Of a stretch of DNA of 64,000 nucleotides, positions 47,680-61,200 are shown piece by piece (the stretch's first letter is position 1; every line of letters starts with the position of its first letter). The stretch covers positions 8,955,463 to 9,019,462 of the forward strand of contig NC_036456.1 in the NCBI RefSeq assembly GCF_002775205.1. Reading direction: 5' to 3'. The DNA is from Xiphophorus maculatus. Its lineage: Eukaryota > Chordata > Actinopteri > Cyprinodontiformes > Poeciliidae. A program made the translations under genes and the position numbers. The notes under the pieces were generated by a model. That model did no database searches. It saw only the letters and a program-made list of their open reading frames with translations, and had not been told where the DNA came from.

Positions 47680-48818
47680 TATCAACAAAAACAAAGTTCA
47701 GATAAATGAAAACAGTGCGTTTCACGCTAACATTCAGCACTGAAGCTTGACAGGCACATCCTCTTCATTATAAGTATATCTTATCTGTTTTCCATCAGAA
47801 TGACATCAGAGGTTTCAGCTGATTTCTCTTCATCTGAGAAAAAAACATCATTCCTAAAATATAAGTACTAACACTTCTCACACAGGTAAAAAAAAATGAG
47901 AGACTCACAAAATTAAGAAAAACGAACGATGTACCAGTACTTTAAATATCCATTTTCTCTGTATCAAGTGAGATTTCTCACAGTGGTTTATCGGTATGTT
48001 CAAGTTCTATAATCCCACAATGGCTGAGAATGGACATATTTTCTCAGAGACTAAAGCAATAGAAATTAATAAAATGTGCTCAAATATTTTAAATAGGAGT
48101 TGTGTGTGTGTGTGGGCGGGGGGGGGGGGGGGGGGGGGGGGGCCAGCATCACCAAACTGGCCCATTTGCATCATTCAAACACAGGAAGTTAAGCCTGACA
48201 TATGGAATGGACTGAACTTATATAGCGCTTTTCCAGTCATTTTTGACCACTCAAAGCGCTTTACACTAGAGTCACATTCACGCAGTCGCACTCACAAACA
48301 CACACACATTTATACACCGATACGCAGATCGGTAGGCAATTTGGGGTTAAGTGCCTTGCCCAGAGGTACATCGACGTGTGGCAGGAGGAAGCTGAAATCG
48401 AACCTACAACCTTCCGATCGCAAGACGACTACTCTACCAAAGAGCCACAGTCGCCCATAGGCAGAGAATAACGTCTCAAACCACATAATGACCTTATTTT
48501 TTCCGGAGAAATATTTTTTATTTTTTATCTTGACGCAAGTTGCGGCAAATATGCTTAAAAAAAAAAAAAGAGAGAAAAAAGTGTGTTTTAACGTGGAAAA
48601 ATAGCACTTCTGTTCACATAACACAAAAACACTTTTCTTATTTATTTTATATTTCAGGGCAGAGCCTATCATCAGATGTTTTAGTTGTTTTATTTATTAA
48701 AAACAAGTGAAATAAAAGTCATATGATTTGTAGTTAAGCACTCCAAAATGATTAAAGCTTCCTGCAGATTGTATTACATGTTGGGCTGGTCCTGATGAAA
48801 AAAAAAATCATGACTCAC

Positions 48819-50387
48819 CTGACACAGACGCTGGGATCTTTTCACTCCACTTTGTCTCAGAAACCAGTCGTCTCTGCGTCTACACTGACACTGTACTCTT
48901 CACTACTGGACTCATTAACACTGACAGTCAGGTGTTTATTATTTCCCACTTTTACAGGTTTCCCATCTCTCCTCCATTCGTACGTCCACTCAATGGTTTC
49001 TCCTCCCTGGACCTCACATGTCAGAGTGATCGACTCACCACTGAACATCTGAGGCCAGTTTGGTTGTCGAGTCACAACGACCTCATTGGAAACTGTTTCC
49101 ATCAGATATGGACAGTTGCAAAACAAACCAAAACATAAAAATAAATTAAAAACACCTCATGAGTTTAAGCTAAAAAGTAAAGAATAATAAACCATTTAAA
49201 ATAAATAATTGAACTTACAGCTTATTGTGATGTGACTTCGTCACTTACAAGACTTTGATAGTTTTCATTTCCTCTCATTCCCAGACATCGGTATATTCCT
49301 CCTTGTGCTACATTAATATCTCTGTTTTCTTCATCAGTGAGTTGAACTTCAGGTGTGTTTTTGGTCTTTCTGAACCATTTGTATTTCCATCCACCAGCAG
49401 AGGGCAGATAGCAGCTCAGTGTCACACTGCCCCCTACTGGTATGGTTGTAGGACCTGCAGTCAGTGTGGCTTTGGGTTGAGCTGATGTTAATAAAATGAA
49501 ATAAAAACGTCAGTTAACACGTTTAGTTATTCTTCAGTCAGATTGAGATCAAATATTCAAATGTCTCATCATAATATATGACAAAAATCTATAATTGAGT
49601 TTCTCTAATGGGAATCACATGTTATCTTGAAATAGTTATCTTAATTTAAAGACAGAAATAAAAACAGAGAAAAACAAAACAAAACAAAAAAAAAATTTAT
49701 GCTATTCTGTGATTAGCTCACCTAATGAAAAATAACATTATTTATAAAATAGTAAGTTTAATTGCATTTCATAGAATTTTGTTTTCTGTGGATGGGCGGG
49801 TTGAAACTGCTGAGGTTAAAATATAATTTTTCGAGGAACAAAAAAAGCTAAAATGATTTTCTGCATATAGATTTAACTTACAGAGGAGTAAACATGTGTA
49901 TTAGCTACACAACTCTCAACAATGTACAAATCTGGTTGAATAAGATCATTTGGACTCACCAGTAACAGTTAAAGAGACAGTATCACTGCACTTGGTATCA
50001 CCGGAGCTCTTCCTGAGTCCACAACACTGGTATTCATCACTGTGATCGATTTGGATAGGTTGTAATGTGAAGCTTTTGTGCGGGTTGGAGCGAAGAAATT
50101 GTTCTCCATTTTTTTTAATCTCATATTCCCAGTCGGTGTCTTTGCCTTCATTCATGTCACAAATGAACGTCACTCTCTCCAGATGAAAAGTCGACCAGTT
50201 GGGATCAATAGTCAGAATTGCGCCTAAACGCAGCACAACACATTTAGCACATTATCATGCAGTTTATACAGACGTGCCTCATCATGAGATTATAAATAAA
50301 TATGAAGAATAAAAGAGAAAATACCTTCAGCATGTCCGCAGCAGAGGAGTGCATTCATCACTAGATAAAACCTAAACGGTTTGTCAT
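48819..50387 (-). pseudogene. Gene F' (copy 2 of gene F), frameshifted
   Basis: Exons 50325-50387, 49960-50223, 49219-49481, 48819-49092. Lengths are 63, 264, 263 and 274 against 64, 267, 264 and 276 in gene F. The losses are one- to three-base deletions (for example near 48862, 48890, 49232, 50178), breaking the frame in the signal, Ig2 and Ig3 exons. The density of deletions in otherwise identical sequence looks more like uncorrected long-read error than decay. Confidence 0.5.
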
Positions 50388-50994
50388 TATTAATGTTAAA
50401 AGTTCACAAACAAGCACAGAGTGTCGCTTCGTAACGTCCAGCTCTGACACTAACACGTTCTTTTCATATCCACTGAAATGTCCGATCAAGCAGCGCTAGT
50501 TTCCTGTTCTGTGAGGTCATGGTCATTTTTTTATCTTCATCTGAGAAACATCATAGCTAAAGAATAAGTACTACCACAATATTTTGACACTTCCCACACA
50601 ATGTTTTGACACTTAGTTTAACTTCCTTAAACCAAAGCATAATTAAATCATCTTTGGCATCTTAAAGCTGCAGAAATACAATAATCATCACAACATATAA
50701 TGAAAACATGGCAGCAGAATTGTCCAGTGTTGTTTTCTGATCATAAATAATGTGGAGTATCTGTTGCTGCTGGACTCCAATCTCCGGCTGAGAGAGAGAG
50801 AGAAAGAGAGAGCATCCATTTTCTCTGTATCAAGTGAGATTTCTCACAGTGTGTTTATCGGTATGTTCAAGTTCTATAATCCCACAATGGAGGCTGAGAA
50901 TCGACATATTTTCTCAGAGACTAGATTAAAGCAATAGAAATTAATAAAACGTGCTCAAATATTTTAAATAGGAGTTGTGTGTGTGTGCGTGTGT

Positions 50995-51025
<31 letters not shown>

Positions 51026-52646
51026 CAGCAGCACCAAATTGGCCCTTTGTATCATTCAAACACAGGAAGTTAAGCATTTAACCATAAAGCCTGACATAGG
51101 CAGAGAATAACGTCTCAAACCACATAATGACCTTATTTTTTCCGGAGAAATATTTTTTATTTTTTATCTTGAAGCAAGTTGCGGCAAATATGCTTAAAAA
51201 AAAAAGAGAGAAAAAGTGTGTTTTAAAGTGGAAAAATAGCACTTCTGTTCACATAACACAAACACACTTTTCTTATTTATTTTTATATTTCAGGGCAGAG
51301 TCTATCATCAGATGTTTTAGTTGTTTTATTTATTAAAAACAAGTGAAATAAAAGTCATATGATTTGTAGTTAAGCACTCCAAAAATGATTAAAGCTTCCT
51401 GCAGATTGTAGAATAACTTTTCCTACCATGATGTACAATTGTTCTCCAACTTGAAGCAGGGTTGGTGGAGGAGTGATGATTTATGTTTGTTCTGGAGGTT
51501 AGTTAGCTTATAAAATCTAAAATGTTTTACATATTTGTTAAAACTGTCACGATGTCCTGACAGTAGAATATGAGACAGATATTCTGTGAAAAATATAAAA
51601 ATAAATCAAGATAATCTGCCTCCTACCAGTGGTCCTACTGCCATATTCGTCTCTACAATAAATAAATTCAAACATAATTAAATTGAAAAAATTTTTATTA
51701 AACATCAACTGTCTCAACCTCACCAGAGCTCTGTCTTTCACTTAAATCAACAGACGTCCTTGATATCAAAACAATCGTTACGGTTTCTTATAAACATTAA
51801 ATCGCATGTTTTGGCTTTCTTTTTTTCTGCGTTTTGAGCTCATCGAGTTCGTAACATTTCCCACTTCTTCATTTTTACATTTCCCACTTCTTCATTTTAG
51901 CTTGACCAAAGAACATTTCAACATTTCCTATCAACTTAACTAGAATTTCTCGCCCAATCGACTCCAATCAGCAGGAAATGAAGAACAAATGCGATCAGAT
52001 ATTTCAAGTTTTGGTTGTAAAGTATATTTACACCTTACGATCACTTATGAATGAACTTTTCACTCCTTAGGAGTTGAGTAAAAAAATGTGTTCATGTTAC
52101 ACTGAACTACTGACAAAAGATAAAACAGAAATCTGAAAGGTAAATAAACATGTCAGTGGTTTTGAATTCATTTGAAAGAAAAGTCTGACTCATGAATCCA
52201 GAGATACTCGACTTGGTGCCCCAATTCAAGTAAAATAACTTTAACTTTTACTAATAATTCCATTAATTGAAGATAAACACTATCTTACCACTGAATACTT
52301 CTTGTGAAAATGTATGTGTGCTTTTCAGTCTCATTGGTGTATTTATATATGTTGTTTGTCACTGTGGTTTCTTCTCTTTTTTTCTCTCTTTCTGCAGAAA
52401 CAGTTTCCTAATGTGATACATTCTCTCTTCCTTTCTTTCTTTCTTTTTATCTCCCTACTTTCCTTTAAACGTTTTGCCAGTCCTCTCTTCGTTTCTTTTT
52501 TCACTTTTTTACCCTTTCGTGTCTCTGTGTCCACTGCATTTGAAATAAAACGCAATGCAATTTCTAACCGAAGAAGAACAACAGTGGAGGAGAGTTTGGC
52601 CACTGTACCTTAGGTTTTATAAATTCTGATGCCTATTTCAACTCAT

Positions 52647-54104
52647 GTCCATCCATCCATCCATTTTATTCTGCTTATCCGAGGTCGGGTCACGGGGGTA
52701 GCAGCTTCAAAAGGGAGGCCCAGACTTCCCTCTCCCCGGCCACTTGTTCCTCCGAGGGAATCCCGAGGCGTTCCCAGGCCAGCCGAGAGACATAGTCCCT
52801 CCAGCGTGTCCTGGGTCTTCCCCAGGGCCTCCTCCCGGTGGGTCATACCCAGAACGCCTCACCAGGGAGGCGTCCAGGAGGCATCCTGACCAGATGCCAG
52901 AGCCACCTCAACTGGCTCCTCTCGACGTGAAGGAGCAGTGGCTCTACTCTGAGTTTCTCCCGAATGACTGAGCTTCTCACTCTATCCCTAAGGGAGAGCC
53001 CAGACACCCTACGGAGAAAACCCATTTTGGCCGTTTGTATCCGCAATCTCGTTCTTTCGGTCATGACCCAAAGCTCATGGCCATAGATGAGGGTGGGAAC
53101 GTAGATCGACTGGCAAATCGAGAGCTTCGCTTTTTGACTCAGCTCTCTCTTCCCACGATGGACCGGTACAGCGCCCACTTGACGACAGAAGCTGCGCCAA
53201 TCCGCCTGTCAACCTCCTTCTCCCTTCTTCCCTCATTCATGAAGAAGATCCCAAGATCTCCTCCACTTGGGGCAGGCTCAAGACCATGGCCTCGGATTGG
53301 AGGCACTGATCCCCATCCCGGCCGCTTCACACTCGGCTGCAAACTGCTCCAGCGAGAGCTGCAGATCATGACCTGATGAAGCCAATAGGACCACATCATC
53401 CGCAAAAAGCAGAGATCCTAAAACCACCAGAATGGATCCCCTCAACACCTTGGCTGCGCCTAGAAATCCTGTCCATGAAAGTGATGAACAGAATCGGTGA
53501 CAAAGGGCTGCCCTGGCAGAGTCCAACTCTCACTGGAAACGAGCCCGACTTACTGCCGGCAATGCAGACCAGACTCTGACACCAGTCATACAGGGACCTG
53601 ACAGCCTGTATCAAAGGGCCCGGTACCCCATACTCCCGGAGAACCCCCCACAGGCCTCCCCGAGGGACACGGTCGAATGCCTTCTCCAAGTCCACAAAAC
53701 ACATGTAGACCGGTTAGGCGAAATCCCATGCACCCTCCAGGACCCTGCCAAGGGGGTAGAGCTGGTCCAGTGTTCCACACTTGTGACCCCTCCATAATTA
53801 GAGCACACCCTCCGGTCCCCCTTTTTGAACAGGGGGACCACCACCCCAGTCTGCCAATCCAGGGGAGCTGCCCCTGATGTCCATGCAATATTGCAGAGTC
53901 GCGTCAGCCAACACAACCCTACAACATCCAGAGCTTTAAGGAACTCCGGGGGGATCTCATCCACCTCCAGGGCCTTGCCACCGAGGAGCTTTTTAACACC
54001 TCATGACCTCATCCCCAGAGATTGGAGAGCCCAACCCAAAGTCCCCTGGCTCAGTTTCCTCATTGGAAAGCATGTTGGTGGGATTGAGGAGGTCTTCAAA
54101 GTAT
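52647..54104 (-). mobile_element. Rex3 element, copy in duplicated block
   Basis: Same ends and content as 35680-37140, with a few single-base differences (for example near 53150, 53300, 53998) that shift reading frames. Confidence 0.8.
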
Positions 54105-54308
54105 AGGGTTAGGGTTTAACATCACCATCCCCACTATAAACAGTGTGGTGCTGTACTGCTTCCCCTCCTGAGATGCCGGATGGTGGACCAGAAACTGTTT
54201 GTGTAGAAATATACATATTTCTATACCACTACATGTAATTAAAATAAGTCTAATAGCATGAGGACAAGTTACAGTAAAAACAAGCAAGACAGCTAGAACT
54301 AACTGTAC

Positions 54309-55231
54309 CTGTTTTCATGTCGGAGCCAACAGCGCCCTCTTGTGGATCATGTGGATCTTCTGTTGAGATGGTTAAAAAAACACAAACCTGAAGGTTAAAC
54401 CCCGTTCTGACTGAGTTATGTTCTGCTGCTGTAAATCAAATGTCTTACTCATCGTCCCAACATTTTTCCCTTCAATCTGGGAGTACACAGTGTTTATGGA
54501 TTTATCTGTAAAGAAAATAATCAAGGATTATACAGTTACACAACATTAGGCCTTCTAGGTGACCAATTGGCAGCATTCTTAACTACTTTACTTTGACAAT
54601 AATGGTCCACTGATCTTATTGACATCACAAGATTTCGAAGTTACAAAGTTGGGCCTACGGGTAATGGGATTCATTAAAAATGTATTTAAACAATTCCAAC
54701 AGTACAATGAGGACTTCTTTTTCAGAAAACACACAACAATCTGAGAATGTAAAATGTTATGACTCTTAATTCATCGCAGAGTAAAAACCGGAAGGCATGC
54801 AGCCAGTAGCTTTACAAGCCCATATTTGTAACCCCTCTCTGACTTTTAGGTTTAGTCCCAACATGGTTGGAGCAATAATATTTTGGAGTGGGTAATTCAG
54901 AGTCCTGATGTAATAACTGTGGAGATTCTCTGGAGGGAGCTAAAGATTAGGATTAAGGTGACGACAAGGTGCCATTACAATTTAAATACTCTGAGTTCAT
55001 CACCATTGATAAATCTTTAAAATAGGAGTGGAAACACACAAAACCTGGTCAGCAAACCATGAGAAGGGTTTTATTATCAGTACCTGCAGATCCTTTTTTC
55101 ACAATAGTGTAAACAGTGACCACTTCTGGACCAACACAAAGTCCTGTTGAGTCGAAAAAAAAACCCCCAAAAAACCCCACCAAAACAAAGATCAAACCAG
55201 CTGTATGTAACCAGTATGTAACTTTTTATTA

Positions 55232-55283
<52 letters not shown>

Positions 55284-58200
55284 GTTTTTATCTACTTAAA
55301 TAAAAACACACACACACACTCCTACTTATGTCGTGACAATTTAATGTAAGATAGATGAAGTGGAAAAAAAACAAAAAAAAAACAAGCTCCTCTGCCTTTT
55401 CCCAGTGCTAACACCAAGAATACATCACTGAGTCAGAAACAACCAATCAGAGCTAGGAGGAGGGTCTTAGTGTTGTCAATCGCTCTCTTGCTACCACCAA
55501 TGCTAATGCTACTTTCACAGCCACAGATGAAGGTGGATGGCCTTTTTTCCAAACAGTATGTTTTTCCACCATCGGCACATTGAGCAGTATTGATTGACAG
55601 CACTAAGACCCTCCTCCTAGCTCTGATTGGTTGTTTTTGACTGGGAGCGGTGCATTTTTAGAATAAAATGGGATTTATTAAAATATTACATTTAATTTAC
55701 AATTAATGTTAAATTGTTCATTTTCTCATTTGTTTGTGCTGCAGTAAAACAATTAAGACCATTAGGAAACACTACTATTTAATGAATATCTGAATTACAT
55801 CACTGTGTTGTAGAAACTATGTCATTTATTCATGTTTATACATTTGTACATGTATATACTTATGCACATTTCTATAAAAACCGGCTTCAATATACAAACT
55901 GCGTCAACAGTCTTGTATTTATTATGAACAGCACAGTTGTAAAAGCTATGCTGCTTAAAACCTTTGAAAAGTCTGCTTTAGAAATGTAAAATAAACCCAC
56001 CGGACAATAAAGACTTGAAATGAAAGATGATAATATTTAGCCTAAGCCAGAGTCCAAGACAGAAACTGGAGCCACATTAGAAGATAAAATGATCAGTAAC
56101 AATCTAATCAATCAGGTGTTTATCTGACCTTCATGCTGAGCTGTAATTATCTGGTCTCACATTAATGTAAACAGAACCTTCTTCTGGATCAGGAGGTCTA
56201 AAGTAGATGTAAAAAAATGTCAAAGAAAAGTTTGTATCTGAATGCAATTATCAATCAATCAATCAATCAAATTTTATTTGTATAGCACATTTCAGCAGCA
56301 AGGCATTTCAAAGTGCTTTACATCATATCAAACACAGAATCACAATGCAATATAGAATCAATCATTAAGTCAAGTTCCATCAATAAATTTGTAATTGATT
56401 ACATTTCAAATACAATTCTAAACAGGTGGGTTTTCAGTTGAGATTTAAAGGAAGTCGGTGTTTCAGCTGTTTTACAGTTTTCTGGAAGTTTGTTCCAGAC
56501 TTGTGGTGCATAGATGCTGAAAGCTGCTTCTCCTCGTTTGGTTCTGGTTCTGGGATGCAGAGCAGAACCAGAACCAGAAGACCTGAGAGGTCTGGAAGGT
56601 TGATACAATAAAAGCAGATCTTTAATGTATTGTGTTGCTGAGCCGTCAGTGATTTATAAACTAACAACAGTATTTTAAAGTCTATTCTTTGAGCTATAGG
56701 GAGCCAGTGGAGGGACTTTAAAACTTTAAAAGAGACATTGGAAATATTCACCCCCTTACTGATAACCAGGTCCAGTGTGTGTTGCTTGTTTGACATGTTG
56801 CGTTAGACCAAAAGTCTGTAAAATATTAGAAAGTTTTTTTGCCCCTCTGTCTTGGGGGTTGTCAACATGAATGTTGAAATCACCGACAATTATTAAACAA
56901 TCATAATCAATACATATGAGAGATAAAAGCTCATTCAAGTTAGTAAAGAAATTTTCCATGTATGTTGGAGTTTTGTATGAAGTTAGTGTCAAAGTTAGTT
57001 TGTGGCCTTTAACCTCAATTCCAAGATACTCAAAACAGGCGAAGTGACCCAAGGAAAGTTTACTACAATTTATGGTATTCTTAAATACTGAAGCCACGCC
57101 TCCTCCTTTTTTATGTTTTCTATTCTCACTGAAGAAACTGTAGTTTGGAGGCGGTGATTCAATTAGTACGATCGGTTCATTATTGTCATTCAACCATGTT
57201 TCTGTCAGAACATAACATTGATATTAAGCTCAGTGATGAAATCATTAATGAATAGAGCTTTAGCACAGAGAGATCTGGCATTTAAAAGAGCTAGTTTAAG
57301 TGACTTGGAGGCCAAAAGTTCTTCAGTCTGAGGTTTGATTTAGGTCCGCTGAATTTTTGTTTCTGTTTTTTGTAAATTTTCTTCTAGTGATCCGGACAGG
57401 TAATGTCCTCTTTCACAGTTAAGTAAATTAATAAGATCTATTTTGTAGATGCTCGGATTACTATGTTTATCATTTCATTCCTGATGGGGATAATTGTGAG
57501 CTTGTTACAACTTTGAATTGTTTTTATGAACCAAACTCATGGTTATAATATAATTATATGTTGTCATACTGAGCAGCAGAACCATAATATCTGTAGATTA
57601 ATTCTGACATAAAAATTAAGCTCAGCAAACAAATATTCAGGTGTTTCACTTTGTTGTTTGTGTTTGTCAGAAGGAATGACTCTTAAAGTAGACACTTTGA
57701 TATTTTTATACATTTAATAAAACTGTTTTATTATGAAGAAAAAAGTTACAACAAAGTGATGTTATGTCCAAATTAATACTGATGTTTATTCTGTGACTAA
57801 CCATGCAGCAGAAAGCTGTAATCACTTTCAGGTCTGGTTCACTCCATGATTAGTGGTCGGCCTCTGGCTGCTGCTTTCAGACTGAAATGACCTAAAAATA
57901 TTAAAGTGGATAAATTTAACTATGAAACAAAGATCAAGAGTTTATGACTATGATGAAAGAACAGATATTTCATTCTGACCTGATTGCAGCTCAATCTGGA
58001 GAAGATAAAAAAAGCCATTTAGATCATCGACAACAGAATTAAATTGATGAACACCGAATTTCAAAAGTCATATTTTAATACACGTGATTCAATAACACAT
58101 TATTCAGGTTAGAAGCACTAAAATGAGAAGAAAATGTTCTGACCTTTGGACCGTCTGCAGCGCCACAACAAGAGCAGGAGGACAATGAGAACGATTCCAC

Positions 58201-61200
58201 TAACTGGTCCAACGATCAACATCACAGGAAATGAAGAGATGACAGGACTGGATACAGTTACTGGAAAAAATAAATCATAAAACATTTATTTTAGTCCTCA
58301 TTTTATTCAACAGCAACAGAAACATTTTATTAGTGTGTTTATTAAAATTACAAACTGCAGCTTTAACTTGATATTGTTAAATTGTGATTCTATGTATGAA
58401 GTAAAAAAAACATCTGTTCAGCTCAGAGGACAGATCTATCCACCTGGTGGGTTTAACAGGGTGCAGGTCATTTTTCTGACTTTTATTTGTACAATGCACA
58501 ATATTGTAACGACTATTTTATTGTGTTTATATGTCTATAATTATAAGACATTCCTCTAGTTATTATCTTTCATTAGAGCCTCAGTGATGACTGTATGTTG
58601 AATCACTGAGGAGTTTCAGTCATTTGAAGTTTATATATCAGACGTTGTCCAGTTGTTGTCCAGATGTGCCATTTCTCTAATGAAATTTCACATTAAGTAT
58701 CTGGAGAACATAGAAAAACACTCACACACATGAACATGTCCATTTTTTTTTTTGCACGATTTTGATCAATTTTTAAATCCACAAACAGAATACTTAATTC
58801 TACATTTTCATTTTATTGTCCAGTCCAAACATTCAACACTCAATGTTACATAGAAATAGACATGAAAAGTTTTGGCAAAGCAAAAAGTTTCTAATTTGTT
58901 TGTGTCACAAACTTAATATCTGCATATTAATTACAGTTGAAGGATTTTTGACTGCAAAAATAAAAATATATAAACATCTTATTTGACATTTTGACATCGT
59001 AAGAGACCAAGCTTTTGCATTTACTCCAAATGGTTCAAGAACAGCAGCTGCTTTAATTTGGTTAAACCTTTTCAGGCGTTTTTGATCATTTAGATGTGGC
59101 TGTTACAAACTGTGGTTATTGAGTGGTGAGGACGACGCGGTGGACCCAGGTTGTAGAGCAAATGATGATGGTTTTAATGAAGAAATCACAAAATACAAAG
59201 TCCAGGCAGCACAGGTGAGCAATAAGGCAAAGAGCTCAAACACTGGTAGCAACTGGAATACAAACTGGACTCGAACGAGGGAAAGGTAGACGACACATGA
59301 CTTTAGACTTTAGACTAGGACCCGACAGGGAAACACAGATGGGATTAAATACACAGGGAAGGTAATCAGGGAACAATAGAGACAGCTGGGAGCAATAATG
59401 GCCAGAGAGACAGGAACTAAATTAACACACAGAGAATAAAACCACATCCTCACAGTGGCCAGTTAGAAAATGTTTTACTCTAATTTTGCTGAAAAAAAGT
59501 TATCTACTGTTATTTTGAGGTAGTAGTGATGTAACTGTATCAGAGATCATAATATCATAAGAAACTAATATGAGTGAATATTGATGTTATTAAAGGAATC
59601 CTGCTGCATTTAGTTTTGCTGATCTATCCTCACAGTTCAGACCAGGTCAAACAAACTTGTATCACAACAATGAGCTGCTTAATCTAAACAAAAAGACATT
59701 TAAAGAGAAATCTGACTAAAATAGTTCAACACTCAACTTGTTAACTCACTACTAGAAGTTTTCTGTTTTATTCTTTAGATAAAAACAACTTTGGGAACAA
59801 TGTGCACATAGCAACACAATTAACAGTTGTGGTTTTATTATTGTAACTTGTTAAAGGAAGTGAACAATAAAAATCAGCTCCTTGTTTTCTGCAGTTAAAA
59901 ATTCATAACTCAAATTAGGCCTAGTCAGTTTTATTCTGGTCTGTCCAGGGAAGAAACTTCATTTAATCCAACATATCAGGAAAACATTTTTTCTACAATC
60001 TGTTCAGAAAAAAACAACAATTAAATCACCTGTTATGGTTTCACTCCACTGTGTTGAAGAATACCAGTCATCTCTGCTTCTACACTGACACATGTAGTTT
60101 CCACTGCTGGACTCAGAGACATTGAAAGTCCAGTCTTTACTGTCTGTCCACTGTATTATTGACCCAGATCTCCTCCATTCACACGTCCACTCAGTGGTTT
60201 CTCCTCCCTGGACCTCACATGTCAGAGTGATCGACTCACCACTGAAGACATGAGAACCGTTTGGTTGTCGAGTCACAAAAACCTTGTTGGAAACTGTTTA
60301 CATCAGATATGGGCAGAAAAATTAAATCACATGAGAAATTTTAATTTCATAGTTTTAGTTTCAAACAGTCTTATAGAAAAAACTTACACATTATTTCAAT
60401 GATGTTCTCAAGGCTTGAATGACTGTAGAATGAGGGATTTCCTCTCTTTCCATCACACTTATAGATTCCTCCTTGTGTCACAGTGATTTCTCTGTTTTCT
60501 TCATTATTTCTGCTGAATTCAACAAAAGAAGAATCTGAGGTCCGCCTGAACCATTTGTACTTCCATCCAGCAGAGGGCTCCACTGAGCAGCTCAGTGTCA
60601 CACTGCCCCCTACTGGTATGGTTGATGAACCTGCTGTCAGTTTGGCTCCAGGTTTATCTCCTGTTAACATGAATTAAAATTGGTTAATTTTCAATAATTT
60701 AAAAAAACATACAAGTCTTGTAGCAGAACAAGCTACAGACTCGTTAACTGAAATAAATGAGTAGATCGGAAAATTACTGAAAATATGTCAACAATGTAGA
60801 ACTTCATTAATATGAATTATTCTGGTAGTTATTCATCGTTTCAGCCATACAGATTAACAACCAGCCTCTGATTATTGTGAGACTTCACAAAAGAAACCTG
60901 ATATAGAAACTTTTTCTAATAGAAAGGTTCAATCTGTGTGTGTGTGTTTGTATGTGAGTGTGGGAGTTAAGCATTAATTCTGACAACTCAACTATGGACT
61001 AAATCAGCCACATTTTCATTTACAAGTGTCAACTTACTTGATACAGACAGTCTGATGGTTTCACTCCTCTGTGTTGAAGAATACCAGTCATCTCTGCTTC
61101 TACACTGACACATGTAGTTTCCACTGCTGGACTCAGAGACAATGAAAGTCCAGTCTTTACTGTCTGTCTTGTGTATTATTGACCCAGATCTCCTCCATTC